From Pandoraea capi (GTDB lineage: Bacteria; Pseudomonadota; Gammaproteobacteria; Burkholderiales; Burkholderiaceae), in contig NZ_CABPRV010000007.1 in assembly GCF_902459735.1 (NCBI RefSeq), forward strand, positions 186,001 through 250,000: 64,000 bases of DNA, read 5' to 3'. Under the pieces are notes generated by a model. The model worked only from the letters and a program-made list of their open reading frames with translations, was not told the DNA's origin and did no database searches. Positions 19,299 to 29,541 of the stretch are shown here, piece by piece (the first letter of the stretch is position 1; every line of letters starts with the position of its first letter). The translations under genes and the position numbers were made by a program.

Positions 19299-19664
19299 AT
19301 GAGCGCACTGCTTGAGGACGCCGTCACGGAAATGCCCGCATTCCTGGTCTTTACCGACAGCGCTGCGGACAAGGTCAAGCAATTGATCGACGAAGAAGGC
19401 AACCCCGACCTGAAACTGCGCGTTTTCGTGCAGGGTGGCGGCTGCTCGGGCTTCCAGTATGGTTTCACCTTCGATGAAGACGTCAACGAAGACGATACCG
19501 TGCTCGACAAGAACGGCGTGTCGCTGTTGATCGACTCGATGAGCTATCAATACCTCGTCGGTGCTGAGATCGACTACAAGGAAGACATCAACGGCGCACA
19601 GTTCGTGATCAAGAACCCGAACGCATCCACGACGTGTGGCTGCGGTTCCTCGTTCTCGGTCTGA
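19299..19664 (+). CDS. erpA: iron-sulfur cluster insertion protein ErpA
   Basis: A 121-residue A-type carrier that passes Fe-S clusters to target enzymes. The three ligand cysteines are in [11 protein letters not shown] and in CGCGSSF near the C-terminus. Length and N-terminus match ErpA more than IscA. A terminator follows 29 bp after the stop. Confidence 0.94.
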   Translation: MSALLEDAVTEMPAFLVFTDSAADKVKQLIDEEGNPDLKLRVFVQGGGCSGFQYGFTFDEDVNEDDTVLDKNGVSLLIDSMSYQYLVGAEIDYKEDINGAQFVIKNPNASTTCGCGSSFSV

Positions 19665-19693
19665 GCGACGCGACGTCAATTCGACCGTAGTAA

Positions 19694-19722
19694 GAGAAAG
19701 GACCCGGAAGGGTCCTTTTCTC
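19694..19722 (+). terminator. intrinsic terminator after erpA
   Basis: GAGAAAGGACCC, loop, GGGTCCTTTTCTC: a 12-bp stem with a T-rich 3' side. It lies between erpA and the converging anmK and can serve both. Confidence 0.85.
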
Positions 19723-19762
19723 GTTTACAACGGTGCGTGATCGTTGGCACCCGACGCTGCGC

Positions 19763-20905
19763 TCAACGCGGATAGATCGCACCGAGAATGCGCGGGCCCT
19801 TCGCGCCGGTCACGGACGGCAGGTTGCCCGGCTGGCGCGCCACACAGCGCTCGGCGAGCCATGCGAAGGCGCGCGCTTCGACCTGATGCGGGGGAACGCC
19901 GAGCGCTTCCGTCGTGGCCACCGTCACACCCGGCAGGCGTGCCGCGATGGCCTGCATGAGCGTCTGGTTACGCGTGCCGCCGCCGCAGGCGTAGAAGCCC
20001 TTGCAATCCGGGGCGTAGCGCAGCACGTCGTGCGCGACACACTGTGCCGTGAGCGCCACCAGCGTGGTCTGAACGTCTACCGGCGACACCTTTGGGAAGC
20101 TTGCGAGATGCGTATCGAGCCACGCGGCATGAAAGAGGTCGCGGCCGGTGCTTTTCGGGGGTGTCTGACGGAAGTAAGGCTCGCTGAGCAGGGCGCCGAG
20201 CAGGGCGTCGTCGACGCGCCCGGTCGCGGCCCACGTGCCGCCGTCGTCATAGGATTGACCGATGTGACGGGCCGCCCAGCCGTCGAGCAGCGCATTGCCG
20301 GGGCCGCAATCGAAGCCATAAACCGGCTGTCCCAGCGACGCCGCAGGCAGAATCGTCACGTTGCTGATGCCGCCGAGATTACATACGACGCGCGTCTCGC
20401 CGTCGCTGGAAAACATGGCCTGATGATAGGCAGGCACGAGCGGCGCGCCTTGTCCGCCGGCCGCTACGTCGCGGCTGCGGATGTCCGCGACGACATCGAT
20501 GCCGGTCAGCTCTGCGAGCAACGCCGGGGCGTTGAGTTGGCGTGTGTAGCCGATGCCGTCGAATTCGCCGGGGCGATGCCGGATCGTCTGTCCGTGTGCG
20601 CCGATGGCCGTCACGTCAGCCGCTGACAGGCCGGCGGTCGCGAGCAGCTTATGCACGCACTCCGCATAGATGCGCACCAACGCATTCGCCGCCAGGGCTT
20701 CCCGATGCAGTTCGTTCTCGGAGGGCGCTTGCAGCACCATCAGCGTCTCGCGCAATTCGTTCGGGAACGGCAGGTAGGCCTCGGCAAGCACGCGGCCGTC
20801 GGCAGAGGCGACAAGTACGCCGTCGACGCCATCAAGACTCGTGCCGGACATCAGGCCGATGAAGTGAGCGGGTGCGGCGGTGGTGGTGGTGCGGGTGTCG
20901 GTCAT
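19763..20905 (-). CDS. anmK: anhydro-N-acetylmuramic acid kinase
   Basis: A 380-residue kinase that opens and phosphorylates 1,6-anhydro-MurNAc during peptidoglycan recycling in the cytosol. Recognised by [16 protein letters not shown] at the start, [19 protein letters not shown] and [10 protein letters not shown]. The ATG at 20905 is used instead of an in-frame GTG two codons upstream. It is adjacent to a LytM-type peptidase gene on the same strand, so both neighbours act on cell-wall material. Confidence 0.95.
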   Translation of the reverse strand: MTDTRTTTTAAPAHFIGLMSGTSLDGVDGVLVASADGRVLAEAYLPFPNELRETLMVLQAPSENELHREALAANALVRIYAECVHKLLATAGLSAADVTAIGAHGQTIRHRPGEFDGIGYTRQLNAPALLAELTGIDVVADIRSRDVAAGGQGAPLVPAYHQAMFSSDGETRVVCNLGGISNVTILPAASLGQPVYGFDCGPGNALLDGWAARHIGQSYDDGGTWAATGRVDDALLGALLSEPYFRQTPPKSTGRDLFHAAWLDTHLASFPKVSPVDVQTTLVALTAQCVAHDVLRYAPDCKGFYACGGGTRNQTLMQAIAARLPGVTVATTEALGVPPHQVEARAFAWLAERCVARQPGNLPSVTGAKGPRILGAIYPR

Positions 20906-21019
20906 GTGCACAACGCGATCGAGCTAGGAGCCTGAAGGGGGATTCCCTTGGTAAGACGCACCGCACGGGAAGGCACGTGAATCACGCGCAACCCCGCACA
21001 GTGCGGCCTCCAGCATACC

Positions 21020-22390
21020 TTAATCGCGCTCGGCGACTTGTACCGTGCGCATCAGATCGATGCGTTTGAGCAGGTTTTCGGCGTACATGTCGAACAGCTT
21101 CAGGCGATTGCCCGAGAGCGGTGCGACGGCGGCGACATCCGTTGCGAACGGATTGCGCGGCACGCCCTTGAGGCGCAGTTCGTAGTGCAGGTGCGGGCCG
21201 GTGGCCCAGCCCGTCTGGCCGACGAAGCCGATGACCTGACCTTGCGTGACACGCGTGCCGGGCTTCATGCCCTGGCCGAAGCCGGAAAGATGGGCGTAAC
21301 GCGTCTCGTAGTTGCCCGCGTGTTCGATCTCCACCAGATTGCCGTAACCATTCTGCGTGCCGACGAACTTGACTACGCCGTCACCGGCGGCAAAGACGCG
21401 CGTGCCGACGGGCGCCGCAAGATCCACGCCTTCGTGCTTTTTCCACTTGTGCTGGAACGGGTGCTCACGTCCGCCGAACGCCGACGAAATTCGTGAGAAC
21501 TCGACCGGCGTGCGCAGGAAGGCCTGCTTCAGGTTACGGCCGTCGAAGCCGTAGTACGCGCCGTCTGACGTTCCTTGCGGATCGGCGTACCAGATGGCCT
21601 GATGCGTCTTGCCCTGATTGATGAACTCGATGGCGAGCACGCGGCCGGTGCGCACCGTGCGGTCCTGCTGCTTGACCACTTCGTACACGAGACGGAAACG
21701 GTCGCCACGGCGCACGTCGCGCTGGAAGTTGATCACGCCGGAGAAGATGTTCACCATCTGCGCGACGACGGCGTCGGGCACGCCCGCATCGTCCATCGCG
21801 GTGAAGAAGTTGCCGGCAATCGCCCCGGAGCGCATGGCCCATTCGGTGTCGTTCGCCAACTGCTCCATGCGGGCGTTCAGACGGCCGGCGTCGTTACGCT
21901 CGATCACCAGTTGCTGGGCCGCGGCGCTGCCGGTCGAGAGCACGGTGGAGAGCGTAACGAGCTTGCCGTCGTCGTCGGTTTCGGCCTGCACGACCTGCCC
22001 TGCGGGCACGCCGATCAGACGCCGGGCGACGGCATTGTCACGAATGAACTTCTCGGCAGCGGGGTCCTGGATCGACAGCCGCGAGAGCATGTCGCCGAGG
22101 GTTTCGCCGCGCCGCAGCGCCACTTGATGAATAAAGGTCTGAGATTGCGCGTCGAGCTGCTGGATCTGTTTGGCCAGGTCGGGGAAGGTGAGCGGCAAAG
22201 TCACGCTCGCGCCGTTGCGTACCGAATCCGGCACCATCGGTGCCACGCCGAAAGCGGTCACCATTCCCAACGTCAGGGCCGAACCGACCGTCGCCACGAT
22301 TTGCACCTTTCTGCGACGGTGCTTCGGCTGCGTGGGATCGATCAGGATCAGCAGTTCACGCGCAAAAAAATCACGGAGTTTTGGCCACAT
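21020..22390 (-). CDS. M23 family metallopeptidase (LytM-type cell-wall endopeptidase)
   Basis: A 456-residue predicted periplasmic peptidase. The N-terminal cytosolic stub is followed by one membrane segment (about residues 32-50, VQIVATVGSALTLGMVTAFG), then a LysM/OapA-like region, then a C-terminal M23 domain. Zinc ligands are in the segment GREHPFQHKWKKHEGVDLAA (the H and D pair) and in GPHLHYELR. It should cleave peptidoglycan cross-bridges. The ATG at 22390 (MWPKLRDFF) is preferred; the frame continues 41 codons upstream through low-quality sequence that would overlap the tyrS promoter region. It is divergent from tyrS. Confidence 0.88.
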   Translation of the reverse strand: MWPKLRDFFARELLILIDPTQPKHRRRKVQIVATVGSALTLGMVTAFGVAPMVPDSVRNGASVTLPLTFPDLAKQIQQLDAQSQTFIHQVALRRGETLGDMLSRLSIQDPAAEKFIRDNAVARRLIGVPAGQVVQAETDDDGKLVTLSTVLSTGSAAAQQLVIERNDAGRLNARMEQLANDTEWAMRSGAIAGNFFTAMDDAGVPDAVVAQMVNIFSGVINFQRDVRRGDRFRLVYEVVKQQDRTVRTGRVLAIEFINQGKTHQAIWYADPQGTSDGAYYGFDGRNLKQAFLRTPVEFSRISSAFGGREHPFQHKWKKHEGVDLAAPVGTRVFAAGDGVVKFVGTQNGYGNLVEIEHAGNYETRYAHLSGFGQGMKPGTRVTQGQVIGFVGQTGWATGPHLHYELRLKGVPRNPFATDVAAVAPLSGNRLKLFDMYAENLLKRIDLMRTVQVAERD

Positions 22391-22592
22391 CACGTAAAAT
22401 TCTGCGCAACTTACGAAAAAAGCCCGGGCGGAGCGACACGCTTCGAGATTGCCTGCCGGAAATTCCGGGGCAACCCGGCGTCGCTTCGGCCCGAGCCGAG
22501 AATTGAGCGGCAATTATAGCAGACCCGCCGCTGCCTCCGCCTCTACTGACTGGATAAGGGGAAACCCCCGACGCAGTCTGGACAATGATGTT

Positions 22593-23837
22593 ATGACAAG
22601 TGAACACGCACTCACCTCGGAAAAGAAGTACCCCGTGACCGATGCCGCACGCGCTGCCCTGGCCATTGCCAAGCGCGGTTGCGACGAACTGCTCGTCGAA
22701 GAGGAGTTCCTGCAGAAGCTGGCTCGCAGCGAAGCGACGGGCAAGCCGCTGCGCATCAAGCTGGGTCTCGATCCGACCGCGCCCGACATTCACATCGGCC
22801 ACACGGTGGTGCTCAACAAGATGCGCCAGTTGCAGGATCTGGGGCACACCGTCATCTTCCTGATCGGCGATTTCACCTCGCTGATCGGTGATCCGTCGGG
22901 CCGCAACAGCACGCGTCCGCCGCTCACCCGCGAGCAGATCGAGACCAACGCCAAGACGTATTTCGAGCAGGCGGCACTGGTGCTCGACCGCGAAAAGACC
23001 GAAATCCGCTACAACAGCGAATGGTCGATGAAGCTGGGCGCGGACGGCATGATCAAGCTCGCCTCGCGCTACACCATGGCGCGCATGCTCGAGCGTGAAG
23101 ACTTCACGAAGCGTTTCCAGGGCGGCGTGCCCATCGCCATCCACGAATTCCTCTACCCGCTGATGCAGGGCTACGATTCGGTCGCGCTGGAGTCCGATCT
23201 CGAACTCGGCGGCACGGATCAGAAGTTCAACCTGCTCGTGGGCCGTGAATTGCAGAAGCAATACGGTCAGGAGCCGCAGTGCATTCTGACGATGCCGCTG
23301 CTCGAAGGGCTGGATGGCGTCGAGAAGATGTCGAAGTCCAAGAACAACTACATCGGTATCAGCGAGAAACCGAGCGAGATGTTCGGCAAGCTGATGAGCA
23401 TCTCGGACGATCTGATGTGGCGCTACTACGAGCTGCTGTCGTTCCGCTCGCTCGAAGAGATCGCCCAACTGCGCAAGGATGTCGAAGGCGGCCGCAACCC
23501 GCGCGACGTGAAGGTGCTGCTCGGTCAGGAGATCGTGGCGCGCTTCCACTCGCAGGCCGACGCCGAGCGTGCGCTCGAAGACTTCAATGCGCGCGCCAAG
23601 GGCGGCGTGCCGGACGATATTCCGGAAGTTTCCCTCGATGGCGCACCGCTGGGCATTGCCCAACTGCTCAAGCAGGCGGGACTCGTGCCGTCGACGTCGG
23701 AAGCCAACCGCAACATCGAGCAGGGCGGTGTGCGTATCGATGGCGAAGTCGTGTCCGACAAGGGCGCGAAGATCGACGCCGGGACTTACGTCGTGCAAGT
23801 GGGCAAGCGCCGCTTTGCGCGCGTGACGCTCGCCTGA
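22593..23837 (+). CDS. tyrS: tyrosyl-tRNA synthetase
   Basis: A 414-residue class I aminoacyl-tRNA synthetase. HIGH is present (IHIGHTVV, about residue 65), KMSKS appears as KMSKSKNN (about residue 246), and the C-terminal 70 residues form an S4 RNA-binding domain. The KMSKS variant and size place it in the TyrZ-like subgroup and not the E. coli TyrS type. The ATG at 22593 lacks a strong ribosome-binding site. dtd follows 26 bp later, a sensible pairing because TyrRS can mischarge D-Tyr. Confidence 0.95.
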   Translation: MTSEHALTSEKKYPVTDAARAALAIAKRGCDELLVEEEFLQKLARSEATGKPLRIKLGLDPTAPDIHIGHTVVLNKMRQLQDLGHTVIFLIGDFTSLIGDPSGRNSTRPPLTREQIETNAKTYFEQAALVLDREKTEIRYNSEWSMKLGADGMIKLASRYTMARMLEREDFTKRFQGGVPIAIHEFLYPLMQGYDSVALESDLELGGTDQKFNLLVGRELQKQYGQEPQCILTMPLLEGLDGVEKMSKSKNNYIGISEKPSEMFGKLMSISDDLMWRYYELLSFRSLEEIAQLRKDVEGGRNPRDVKVLLGQEIVARFHSQADAERALEDFNARAKGGVPDDIPEVSLDGAPLGIAQLLKQAGLVPSTSEANRNIEQGGVRIDGEVVSDKGAKIDAGTYVVQVGKRRFARVTLA

Positions 23838-23863
23838 GCGTCGGCACTTCCTGAAGGACTGCG

Positions 23864-24343
23864 ATGATCGCGCTCATTCAGCGTGTGCTCGAAGCCGCGG
23901 TGACGGTCGATGGCCGCACCGTGGGCGCGATCGGCCCGGGGCTGCTCGCGTTCGTGTGCGCCGAGCGCGGCGACACCGAGGCGAGCGCAGACAAGCTGCT
24001 CACGAAGCTGCTCGGCTACCGCGTGTTTTCCGACGAGGCGGGCAAGATGAACCGCAGCGTGTCCAGTCTCGACGGCAAGACCGACGGCATGGGCACTGCG
24101 GGCGGCTTGCTGCTCGTCTCGCAGTTCACGCTCGCGGCCGATACCAACAGCGGTACGCGCCCGAGTTTCACGCCTGCGGCCAGCCCGGCCGACGGCAAGC
24201 GTCTCTTCGATCATTTCGTGACGCAGGCGCGTGCGCGCCATCCCATCGTGCAAACCGGTGAATTCGGGGCGTACATGCGCGTCTCGCTCGTCAACGACGG
24301 GCCGGTGACATTCTGGCTCCGAACGTCGCCGGACGCTGCCTGA
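23864..24343 (+). CDS. dtd: D-aminoacyl-tRNA deacylase
   Basis: A 159-residue homodimeric proofreading enzyme that removes D-amino acids from tRNA. The active-site motifs SQFTL (about residue 85) and GPVT (about residue 145) are both present. The ATG at 23864 begins MIALIQRV. It is co-directional with tyrS. An N-terminal [11 protein letters not shown] segment is typical. Confidence 0.95.
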   Translation: MIALIQRVLEAAVTVDGRTVGAIGPGLLAFVCAERGDTEASADKLLTKLLGYRVFSDEAGKMNRSVSSLDGKTDGMGTAGGLLLVSQFTLAADTNSGTRPSFTPAASPADGKRLFDHFVTQARARHPIVQTGEFGAYMRVSLVNDGPVTFWLRTSPDAA

Positions 24344-24495
24344 CATCGTTGGCATCTCCCGATCGCCCGATCTCTCGTCATCCCGAAAATCGCTCGGAAT
24401 CGTCCTGAAGTCTTGGGCTTACCGCACGTGATTCGTGACGGTGTGATACCGTCGATGGGTTCCGAAATCACACATTCACAGCTTGGGAGTATCTG

Positions 24496-25122
24496 ATGAA
24501 AGTCTGGAGTGACTCGTTTGCCGACAACGCCGCGATCGACGCGCAATTCGCCTTCGGCAAACCGGACGCACAGTCGCACGTTGCACTGTCGCAGAACAAG
24601 AATCCCCATCTCGCCTGGTCCGATGCACCTGCCGGCACGCGTTCGTTTGTCGTGATCTGTGCCGACAGCGACGTGCCGAGTCAGGGCGATGACGTCAACA
24701 AGGAAGGTCGCGAAGTGCCGGCGGATCTGCCGCGCGTCGACTTCTTCCACTGGGTGCTCGTCGACGTGCCTGCGTCGGTCAGCGAGATCCCGGCGGCGAG
24801 CCATAGCAATCACGTCACGCCGCGCGGCAAGTTCGGCCCGGACGCGCTCGACGGCATGCGCCACGGCGTGAACGACTACACCGCGTGGTTCGCCGGAGAC
24901 GACTCGATGAAGGGCGACTACTACGGCTATGACGGCCCGTGCCCGCCGTGGAACGACACGATCGTTCACCACTACCACTTCACCGTCTATGCGCTCGACG
25001 TGGCCCGCGTGCCGCTCGACGGCCGTTTCGACGGCAACGACGTGCTTGCCGCGATCAAGCCGCACGTGCTGGGCAGCGCCAGCGTGACCGGCACCTACAC
25101 GCTCAACCCGAAGGCGCTCTGA
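24496..25122 (+). CDS. YbhB/YbcL family (PEBP-like) protein
   Basis: A 208-residue phosphatidylethanolamine-binding-protein fold member. NPHLAWSDAPAGTRSFVVICAD and DFFHWVLVDVP carry the conserved Asp/His residues of the ligand pocket, and YDGPCPPWNDTIVHHYHFTVYALD is the family core. No signal peptide is seen. Bacterial members have no settled role. The ATG at 24496 follows TTGGGAG. Confidence 0.88.
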   Translation: MKVWSDSFADNAAIDAQFAFGKPDAQSHVALSQNKNPHLAWSDAPAGTRSFVVICADSDVPSQGDDVNKEGREVPADLPRVDFFHWVLVDVPASVSEIPAASHSNHVTPRGKFGPDALDGMRHGVNDYTAWFAGDDSMKGDYYGYDGPCPPWNDTIVHHYHFTVYALDVARVPLDGRFDGNDVLAAIKPHVLGSASVTGTYTLNPKAL

Positions 25123-25165
25123 AGGCGAGCCGCCGGTTTTTCCTCATCCAACGCAATTGCCATCG

Positions 25166-25894
25166 ATGACCCGCACGACCGCCACGACGACTACGACGAC
25201 CACGCTCACCCTGATTCGCCACGGCGAAACCGACTGGAACCGTATCAAACGGATTCAGGGGCACACCGACATTCCGCTCTCGGCCGAGGGCGAGCGTCAG
25301 GCGGTGCTGCTTGGGGAGCGTATTGCGCGTGAGGTGGCGGTGCATGGCAGTGTGTTCGATCACGTGTTGACGAGCGACTTGCAGCGCGCAGTGCAGACGG
25401 CGGAACCCGTCGCGCTGGCGTGTGGATTGCCGCTCGTGCGCACGGCGCGTCTTCGGGAGCGTCATTACGGCGCGTTCGAGACGCGCGTGCCCGATGAGAT
25501 TCAGGCGGAATTTCCGCAGGACTACGCGCGTTGGCAGACCCGCGATCCGGGCTTCACGATTCCTGGTGGTGAATCGATGCGCGGTTTCTACACGCGCATC
25601 ACCGATTTCGTCACGCAGTTGCTGGGCGACTATGCCGGCCAGCGTGTGGCGCTCGTCGCGCATGGCGGGGTGCTGGACTGCTGCTATCGGCTGGCGACGG
25701 GGCTCGCACTGACCGAGCCGCGCGCGTACCCGTTGCTCAATGCGAGCGTGAACCGTCTGGCGTACGACGGCGAGCGGTGGCAGGTGCTGAGCTGGGGAGA
25801 CGTCACGCATCTCGACGACGCCGTGCGTGATGAAAGCAATGACAAGCCGATCGAAGTCGCCGCAGGCGATCGCGTCGACCCGCGCGTGGTGTGA
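25166..25894 (+). CDS. histidine phosphatase family protein (phosphoglycerate mutase-like)
   Basis: A 242-residue member of the branch-1 histidine phosphatase family. LIRHGETDWN (His19) is the phosphate-accepting motif, RERHYGAFE holds the acid Glu and VAHGGVLD the second His. The ATG at 25166 is used; a TTG three codons upstream is less likely. Residues 4-13 are nearly all Thr, encoded by an ACG/ACC repeat. It could be a GpmB-like phosphatase acting on a small phosphorylated metabolite. Confidence 0.86.
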   Translation: MTRTTATTTTTTTLTLIRHGETDWNRIKRIQGHTDIPLSAEGERQAVLLGERIAREVAVHGSVFDHVLTSDLQRAVQTAEPVALACGLPLVRTARLRERHYGAFETRVPDEIQAEFPQDYARWQTRDPGFTIPGGESMRGFYTRITDFVTQLLGDYAGQRVALVAHGGVLDCCYRLATGLALTEPRAYPLLNASVNRLAYDGERWQVLSWGDVTHLDDAVRDESNDKPIEVAAGDRVDPRVV

Positions 25895-25974
25895 TGCGTT
25901 GAGGCGCGCCTTCCGGGGCAAGGGGTTAAGGGGCTAATGGCTAACGGACTTACGGACTACCCCGGCGCGCCAAC

Positions 25975-26961
25975 CTAGCGCTCCAACGATGGCGTCGTGA
26001 CGACGACCGCAGGGGGAGCAAGCGCACGGCGTCGTGCACGATGCGCCACGCTGTTGCGCATCGACCAGCGCGCGACCTGCGCCATATGACGCACGGCAGG
26101 CCGCACCGTCAGGCGGCGAAGCGTCGCCCGGTCGTCGAAGCCGAGCATCGTCTGCGACCAGTCGGGCAGCAGATCGATGCCTGCGCGAAACAACAATCCA
26201 CTGAACACGCGAGCGCCTGCGAACGGCGCGGGCAAGTTGCGCAGCACGCGCACGACTTCCGCCGTGCGTTCGCTGGCGACGAGCGACGGGCGCATCGATT
26301 CGAGATAGTCGTCGATCTGCGCCACGCTTGTCGGCACGTCGCGCGCGCCGAGCGCGATCGCGATGCGGGCCACTTCCGCGTAATACCGGTCCTGATCGCT
26401 AAGTGAGAACGCGGGATGCTTGTAGACGAGATAACTGCGCAGGAAGCTCGACGTCTCGGCGACATGGACCCACGTCAGTAACGCAGGGTCGTAGGCTGCG
26501 TAAGACCGTCCGTCCGGCGCCGTGCCCTTGACCTGAAGATGGATGCGCCGCACGCGTTCGAGCAGCGCTTCGGCATCGGCTGTATTTCCGAAGGTCGTGC
26601 CGCCGATGAACGTCGCGGTCCGGCGCAGACGCCCCATCACATCCTCGCGGAACGTCGAGTGATCCCAGACGCCAGCCATCGCCAGCGGATGCAGCGATTG
26701 CAGCAGCAGCGCGCTTACGCCTCCGATCATCATCGACGTGAAATCGCCGTGCACGTGCCAGCAGGCGGCATCGGGGCCGAAAAGGCCGGGATCGCCGTCA
26801 GGGGTGTCGTAGTTCAGACGGGGCGCGCCCGGGCCGGACGTCAGGCTCACGAGGCGCATGGCGATGGCGTGCCGCAGACGTCCCGACACGCCGGTCACCG
26901 GTCCGGCGGGCCGCAGGGGCGTTGCCGGGGGCGGTGTGGGCAGGTCGTCGTGCGAAGCCAT
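25975..26961 (-). CDS. oxygenase MpaB family protein (DUF2236)
   Basis: A 328-residue protein of the DUF2236/MpaB-like family, whose members are proposed haem-linked oxygenases. Recognised by LQSLHPLAMAGVWDHSTF (about residues 88-105) and TWVHVAETSSFLRSYLVY. The first ~30 residues are Pro-rich and probably disordered. It lies on the same strand as ruvB-ruvC and ends next to the converging phosphatase gene. The substrate is unknown. Confidence 0.8.
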   Translation of the reverse strand: MASHDDLPTPPPATPLRPAGPVTGVSGRLRHAIAMRLVSLTSGPGAPRLNYDTPDGDPGLFGPDAACWHVHGDFTSMMIGGVSALLLQSLHPLAMAGVWDHSTFREDVMGRLRRTATFIGGTTFGNTADAEALLERVRRIHLQVKGTAPDGRSYAAYDPALLTWVHVAETSSFLRSYLVYKHPAFSLSDQDRYYAEVARIAIALGARDVPTSVAQIDDYLESMRPSLVASERTAEVVRVLRNLPAPFAGARVFSGLLFRAGIDLLPDWSQTMLGFDDRATLRRLTVRPAVRHMAQVARWSMRNSVAHRARRRALAPPAVVVTTPSLER

Positions 26962-27028
26962 GATGGGCGAGGGTCGGTCGATGAGACGTCGCCGTGGACG
27001 TCGCAGTGTGTCGGGGGCCGGTCGTCGT

Positions 27029-28102
27029 TTACTTGCCCGTCGTCGGGTCCGGCGACCACAGCGAGCCGCTCTCCGGGGCGCTGCCGGGGGCGGCGAGGCC
27101 GAAGTGGCGGTAGGCAGCGAGCGTGGCGACGCGTCCGCGCGGCGTGCGTTGCAGGAAGCCTTGCTGGATCAGGTACGGCTCGATGACGTCTTCGATGGTG
27201 TCGCGCTCCTCGCCGATGGCGGCGGCGAGGTTGTCGACGCCGACCGGGCCGCCGTCGAACTTGTGCAGCACGGCTTCGAGAAGCTTGCGGTCCATCACAT
27301 CGAAACCGACGGCGTCGACGTCGAGCATCGATAGCGCGGCATCGGCAACGGCTGCCGTGATGCGACCATCGGCGCGCACTTCGGCGTAATCGCGTACGCG
27401 GCGCAGCAGACGGTTGGCGATACGCGGCGTGCCGCGCGCGCGGCGGGCAATCTCATACGCGCCATCGTCCGCGATCACGGCGCCGAGCAGGCCTGCCGAA
27501 CGACGCACGATGCCGGCGAGTTCTTCCGCCGAGTAGAACTCCAGCCGTGCCACGATCCCGAAGCGGTCGCGCAGCGGGTTCGTCAGCATACCGGCGCGGG
27601 TCGTCGCCCCCACGAGCGTGAACGGCTGAAGATCGAGCTTGACGCTGCGCGCCGCCGGACCTTCGCCGATCATGATGTCGATCTGGTAGTCCTCTAGCGC
27701 GGGGTACAGGATTTCCTCGACGACCGGCGAGAGCCGGTGAATTTCGTCGATGAAAAGTACGTCGTTCGCTTCGAGATTGGTCAGCAGGGCAGCAAGGTCG
27801 CCCGGACGCTCGAGCACCGGCCCGGAGGTCTGGCGCAGATGTACGCCCATTTCGCGGGCGATGATGTGGGCGAGCGTCGTCTTGCCCAGACCCGGCGGGC
27901 CGAAAAGCAGCACGTGGTCGAGCGGTTCCGAGCGCTTGCGAGCCGCTTCGATGAAGATTTCGAGCTGGTCGCGCACCTTGCGCTGGCCGACGTATTCGTC
28001 GAGCAGCTTGGGGCGCAGCGCGCGCTCGAAGGCTTCTTCGTTGGGCGAGGCCGGGGTCGGCGCGATGATGCGCTCGGCGGCGAGTTTGTCGGTTTCGATC
28101 AT
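27029..28102 (-). CDS. ruvB: Holliday junction branch migration helicase subunit RuvB
   Basis: A 357-residue AAA+ motor of the RuvAB resolvasome. Walker A is [11 protein letters not shown] (about residue 67), Walker B is FIDEIHRL, sensor 1 GATTRAG and the arginine finger region TNPLRDRFG follow, with a C-terminal winged helix. The length is normal. It follows ruvC by 33 bp with no ruvA between them, which is unusual because RuvB needs RuvA to load on junctions. Confidence 0.97.
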   Translation of the reverse strand: MIETDKLAAERIIAPTPASPNEEAFERALRPKLLDEYVGQRKVRDQLEIFIEAARKRSEPLDHVLLFGPPGLGKTTLAHIIAREMGVHLRQTSGPVLERPGDLAALLTNLEANDVLFIDEIHRLSPVVEEILYPALEDYQIDIMIGEGPAARSVKLDLQPFTLVGATTRAGMLTNPLRDRFGIVARLEFYSAEELAGIVRRSAGLLGAVIADDGAYEIARRARGTPRIANRLLRRVRDYAEVRADGRITAAVADAALSMLDVDAVGFDVMDRKLLEAVLHKFDGGPVGVDNLAAAIGEERDTIEDVIEPYLIQQGFLQRTPRGRVATLAAYRHFGLAAPGSAPESGSLWSPDPTTGK

Positions 28103-28135
28103 GGCTGCATTGTAGCGCTTCGGACGGTCGATCGA

Positions 28136-28678
28136 TCAGCCGACCAGTCGCCCGCGCTTGACGCGCAGGCCCTTGGCGGCGAGCGCCGGAGCAACCTCGG
28201 ACAGCGCGGCGTAGGTGTCGCCGTTGTGGGCATGGCAGATGGCCACGCCGAGCGCGTCGGAGGCGTCCTTGCCCGGCGTGCCGGTCAGCGTGAGCAGGCG
28301 GGTGACCATCTCCTGCACCTGCTCCTTGCGGGCGCGTCCGTAACCCACGACCGCCTGTTTGAGCTGCATCGGCGTGTATTCGAAGACTTCCAGCCCGCCG
28401 ACCGACAGCGCCGTGATGGCCGCGCCGCGCGCCTGACCGAGCAGCAGTGTGGATTGCGGGTTGACGTTGACGAACACCTTTTCGATGGCGGCCTGATCGG
28501 GCCGGTACGTGTCGACCAGTTCAGCCACGCTCTCGAAGATGATGCGCAGGCGCGCGGCGAGCGTGCCGTCGCCAGTGCGGATGACGCCGCTCGTCACATA
28601 TTGCAGACGGTTGCCGTGCTTTTCGAGCACGCCGAAGCCGGTGACGCGCAAGCCGGGGTCGATGCCAAGAATTCTCAT
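28136..28678 (-). CDS. ruvC: crossover junction endodeoxyribonuclease RuvC
   Basis: A 180-residue Holliday junction resolvase. The catalytic acidic residues are in GIDPGLR (Asp7), EKVFVNVNP (about residue 67) and [14 protein letters not shown] (about 140). The ATG at 28678 begins [14 protein letters not shown], the family N-terminus; a longer open frame upstream is not supported. It is first in a ruvC-ruvB unit lacking ruvA. Confidence 0.96.
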   Translation of the reverse strand: MRILGIDPGLRVTGFGVLEKHGNRLQYVTSGVIRTGDGTLAARLRIIFESVAELVDTYRPDQAAIEKVFVNVNPQSTLLLGQARGAAITALSVGGLEVFEYTPMQLKQAVVGYGRARKEQVQEMVTRLLTLTGTPGKDASDALGVAICHAHNGDTYAALSEVAPALAAKGLRVKRGRLVG

Positions 28679-29015
28679 GCGGGGGCCGGTGATCGGCGGG
28701 CTGCGCCGATGGGGGCAAAAAAGCCAGTATGGCCCGTATTCTGGCACAGCCGCCCCGGGGCATGGCGCGAAGTCGCCAGCGGCGACGACGACCATGCTGC
28801 GTTTCGTTGTGCAAGACAGTCGGTGGGCGGGCGTGTGCGGCAGATGCGGGGGATCGTGAGGCGAGCGCACGCGGGTGCCGGGGCCGGTCGCGTCGATATG
28901 CCGCAGGGCTGGCGGGCGGTGACGCGGGGCGCTGCGCGTCGCGCGACGGCGGATTGTTGTACATTGCTTGCTGTTCAAAATATTCGACGGCCTGCCCCCG
29001 GGCCGCCTGTCCCCG
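28679..29015. other. 337-bp gap between ruvC and hemJ
   Basis: A divergent promoter region. High-GC open frames cross it but none has a plausible start or composition. A weak promoter-like pair (TTGTTG at 28954, AAATAT near 28978) could serve hemJ. Nothing else was recognised. Confidence 0.4.
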
Positions 29016-29432
29016 ATGCTCTGGATCAAAGCGCTTCACATCGTTTTCGTCGCCTCGTGGTTTGCCGGCCTGTTCTACCTGCCGCGCATTTTCGTCAACC
29101 TTGCGATGGAGAGCGATCCGGCCGCGACGCAGCGTCTGTTGCTCATGGCGCGCAAGCTCTATCGCTTCATGACGATCCTTGCCGTGCCCGCGCTCGCTTT
29201 CGGACTGATCCTCTGGCTGTACTACGGCATCGGCCGCTACGGCGGCTGGTTGCATGCCAAGCTGCTCATCGTGGTGCTGCTGATCGGCTATCACCACGCC
29301 TGCGGCAGTTTGCTGCGCAAGTTCGAAACGGGACGCAACACACGCTCGCATCGCTGGTATCGCTACTTCAACGAGATCCCGGTGCTGGGCCTGCTCGGCG
29401 CGGTGATCCTCGCTGTCGTCAAGCCGTTCTGA
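29016..29432 (+). CDS. hemJ: protoporphyrinogen IX oxidase HemJ (CopD/UPF0093 family)
   Basis: A 138-residue integral membrane protein with about four helices. The N-terminus [20 protein letters not shown] carries the conserved His and Trp of HemJ, and [17 protein letters not shown] and RYFNEIPVL follow in order. HemJ oxidises protoporphyrinogen IX in haem synthesis. The ATG at 29016 is chosen over an in-frame codon 16 residues upstream, because family members start at this Met. It is divergent from ruvC. Confidence 0.87.
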   Translation: MLWIKALHIVFVASWFAGLFYLPRIFVNLAMESDPAATQRLLLMARKLYRFMTILAVPALAFGLILWLYYGIGRYGGWLHAKLLIVVLLIGYHHACGSLLRKFETGRNTRSHRWYRYFNEIPVLGLLGAVILAVVKPF

Positions 29433-29541
29433 CCGGCGCGTGGACGCCCGTTTTCCGTATCGTTACGCACATCACACACGTCGTCATGTAGCGAAAGCGC
29501 TAATCCTAGGCGCCAACCACCGATAGCAAGAGGAGTTTGCC

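Noticed and set aside
20940-21010. A gene between anmK and the M23 peptidase
   Set aside because: The gap is about 110 bp and holds no start or ribosome-binding site.
27737-29491. 584-codon plus-strand frame across ruvB, ruvC and hemJ
   Set aside because: It is antisense to ruvB and ruvC and crosses their intergenic region; the products of those genes are certain.
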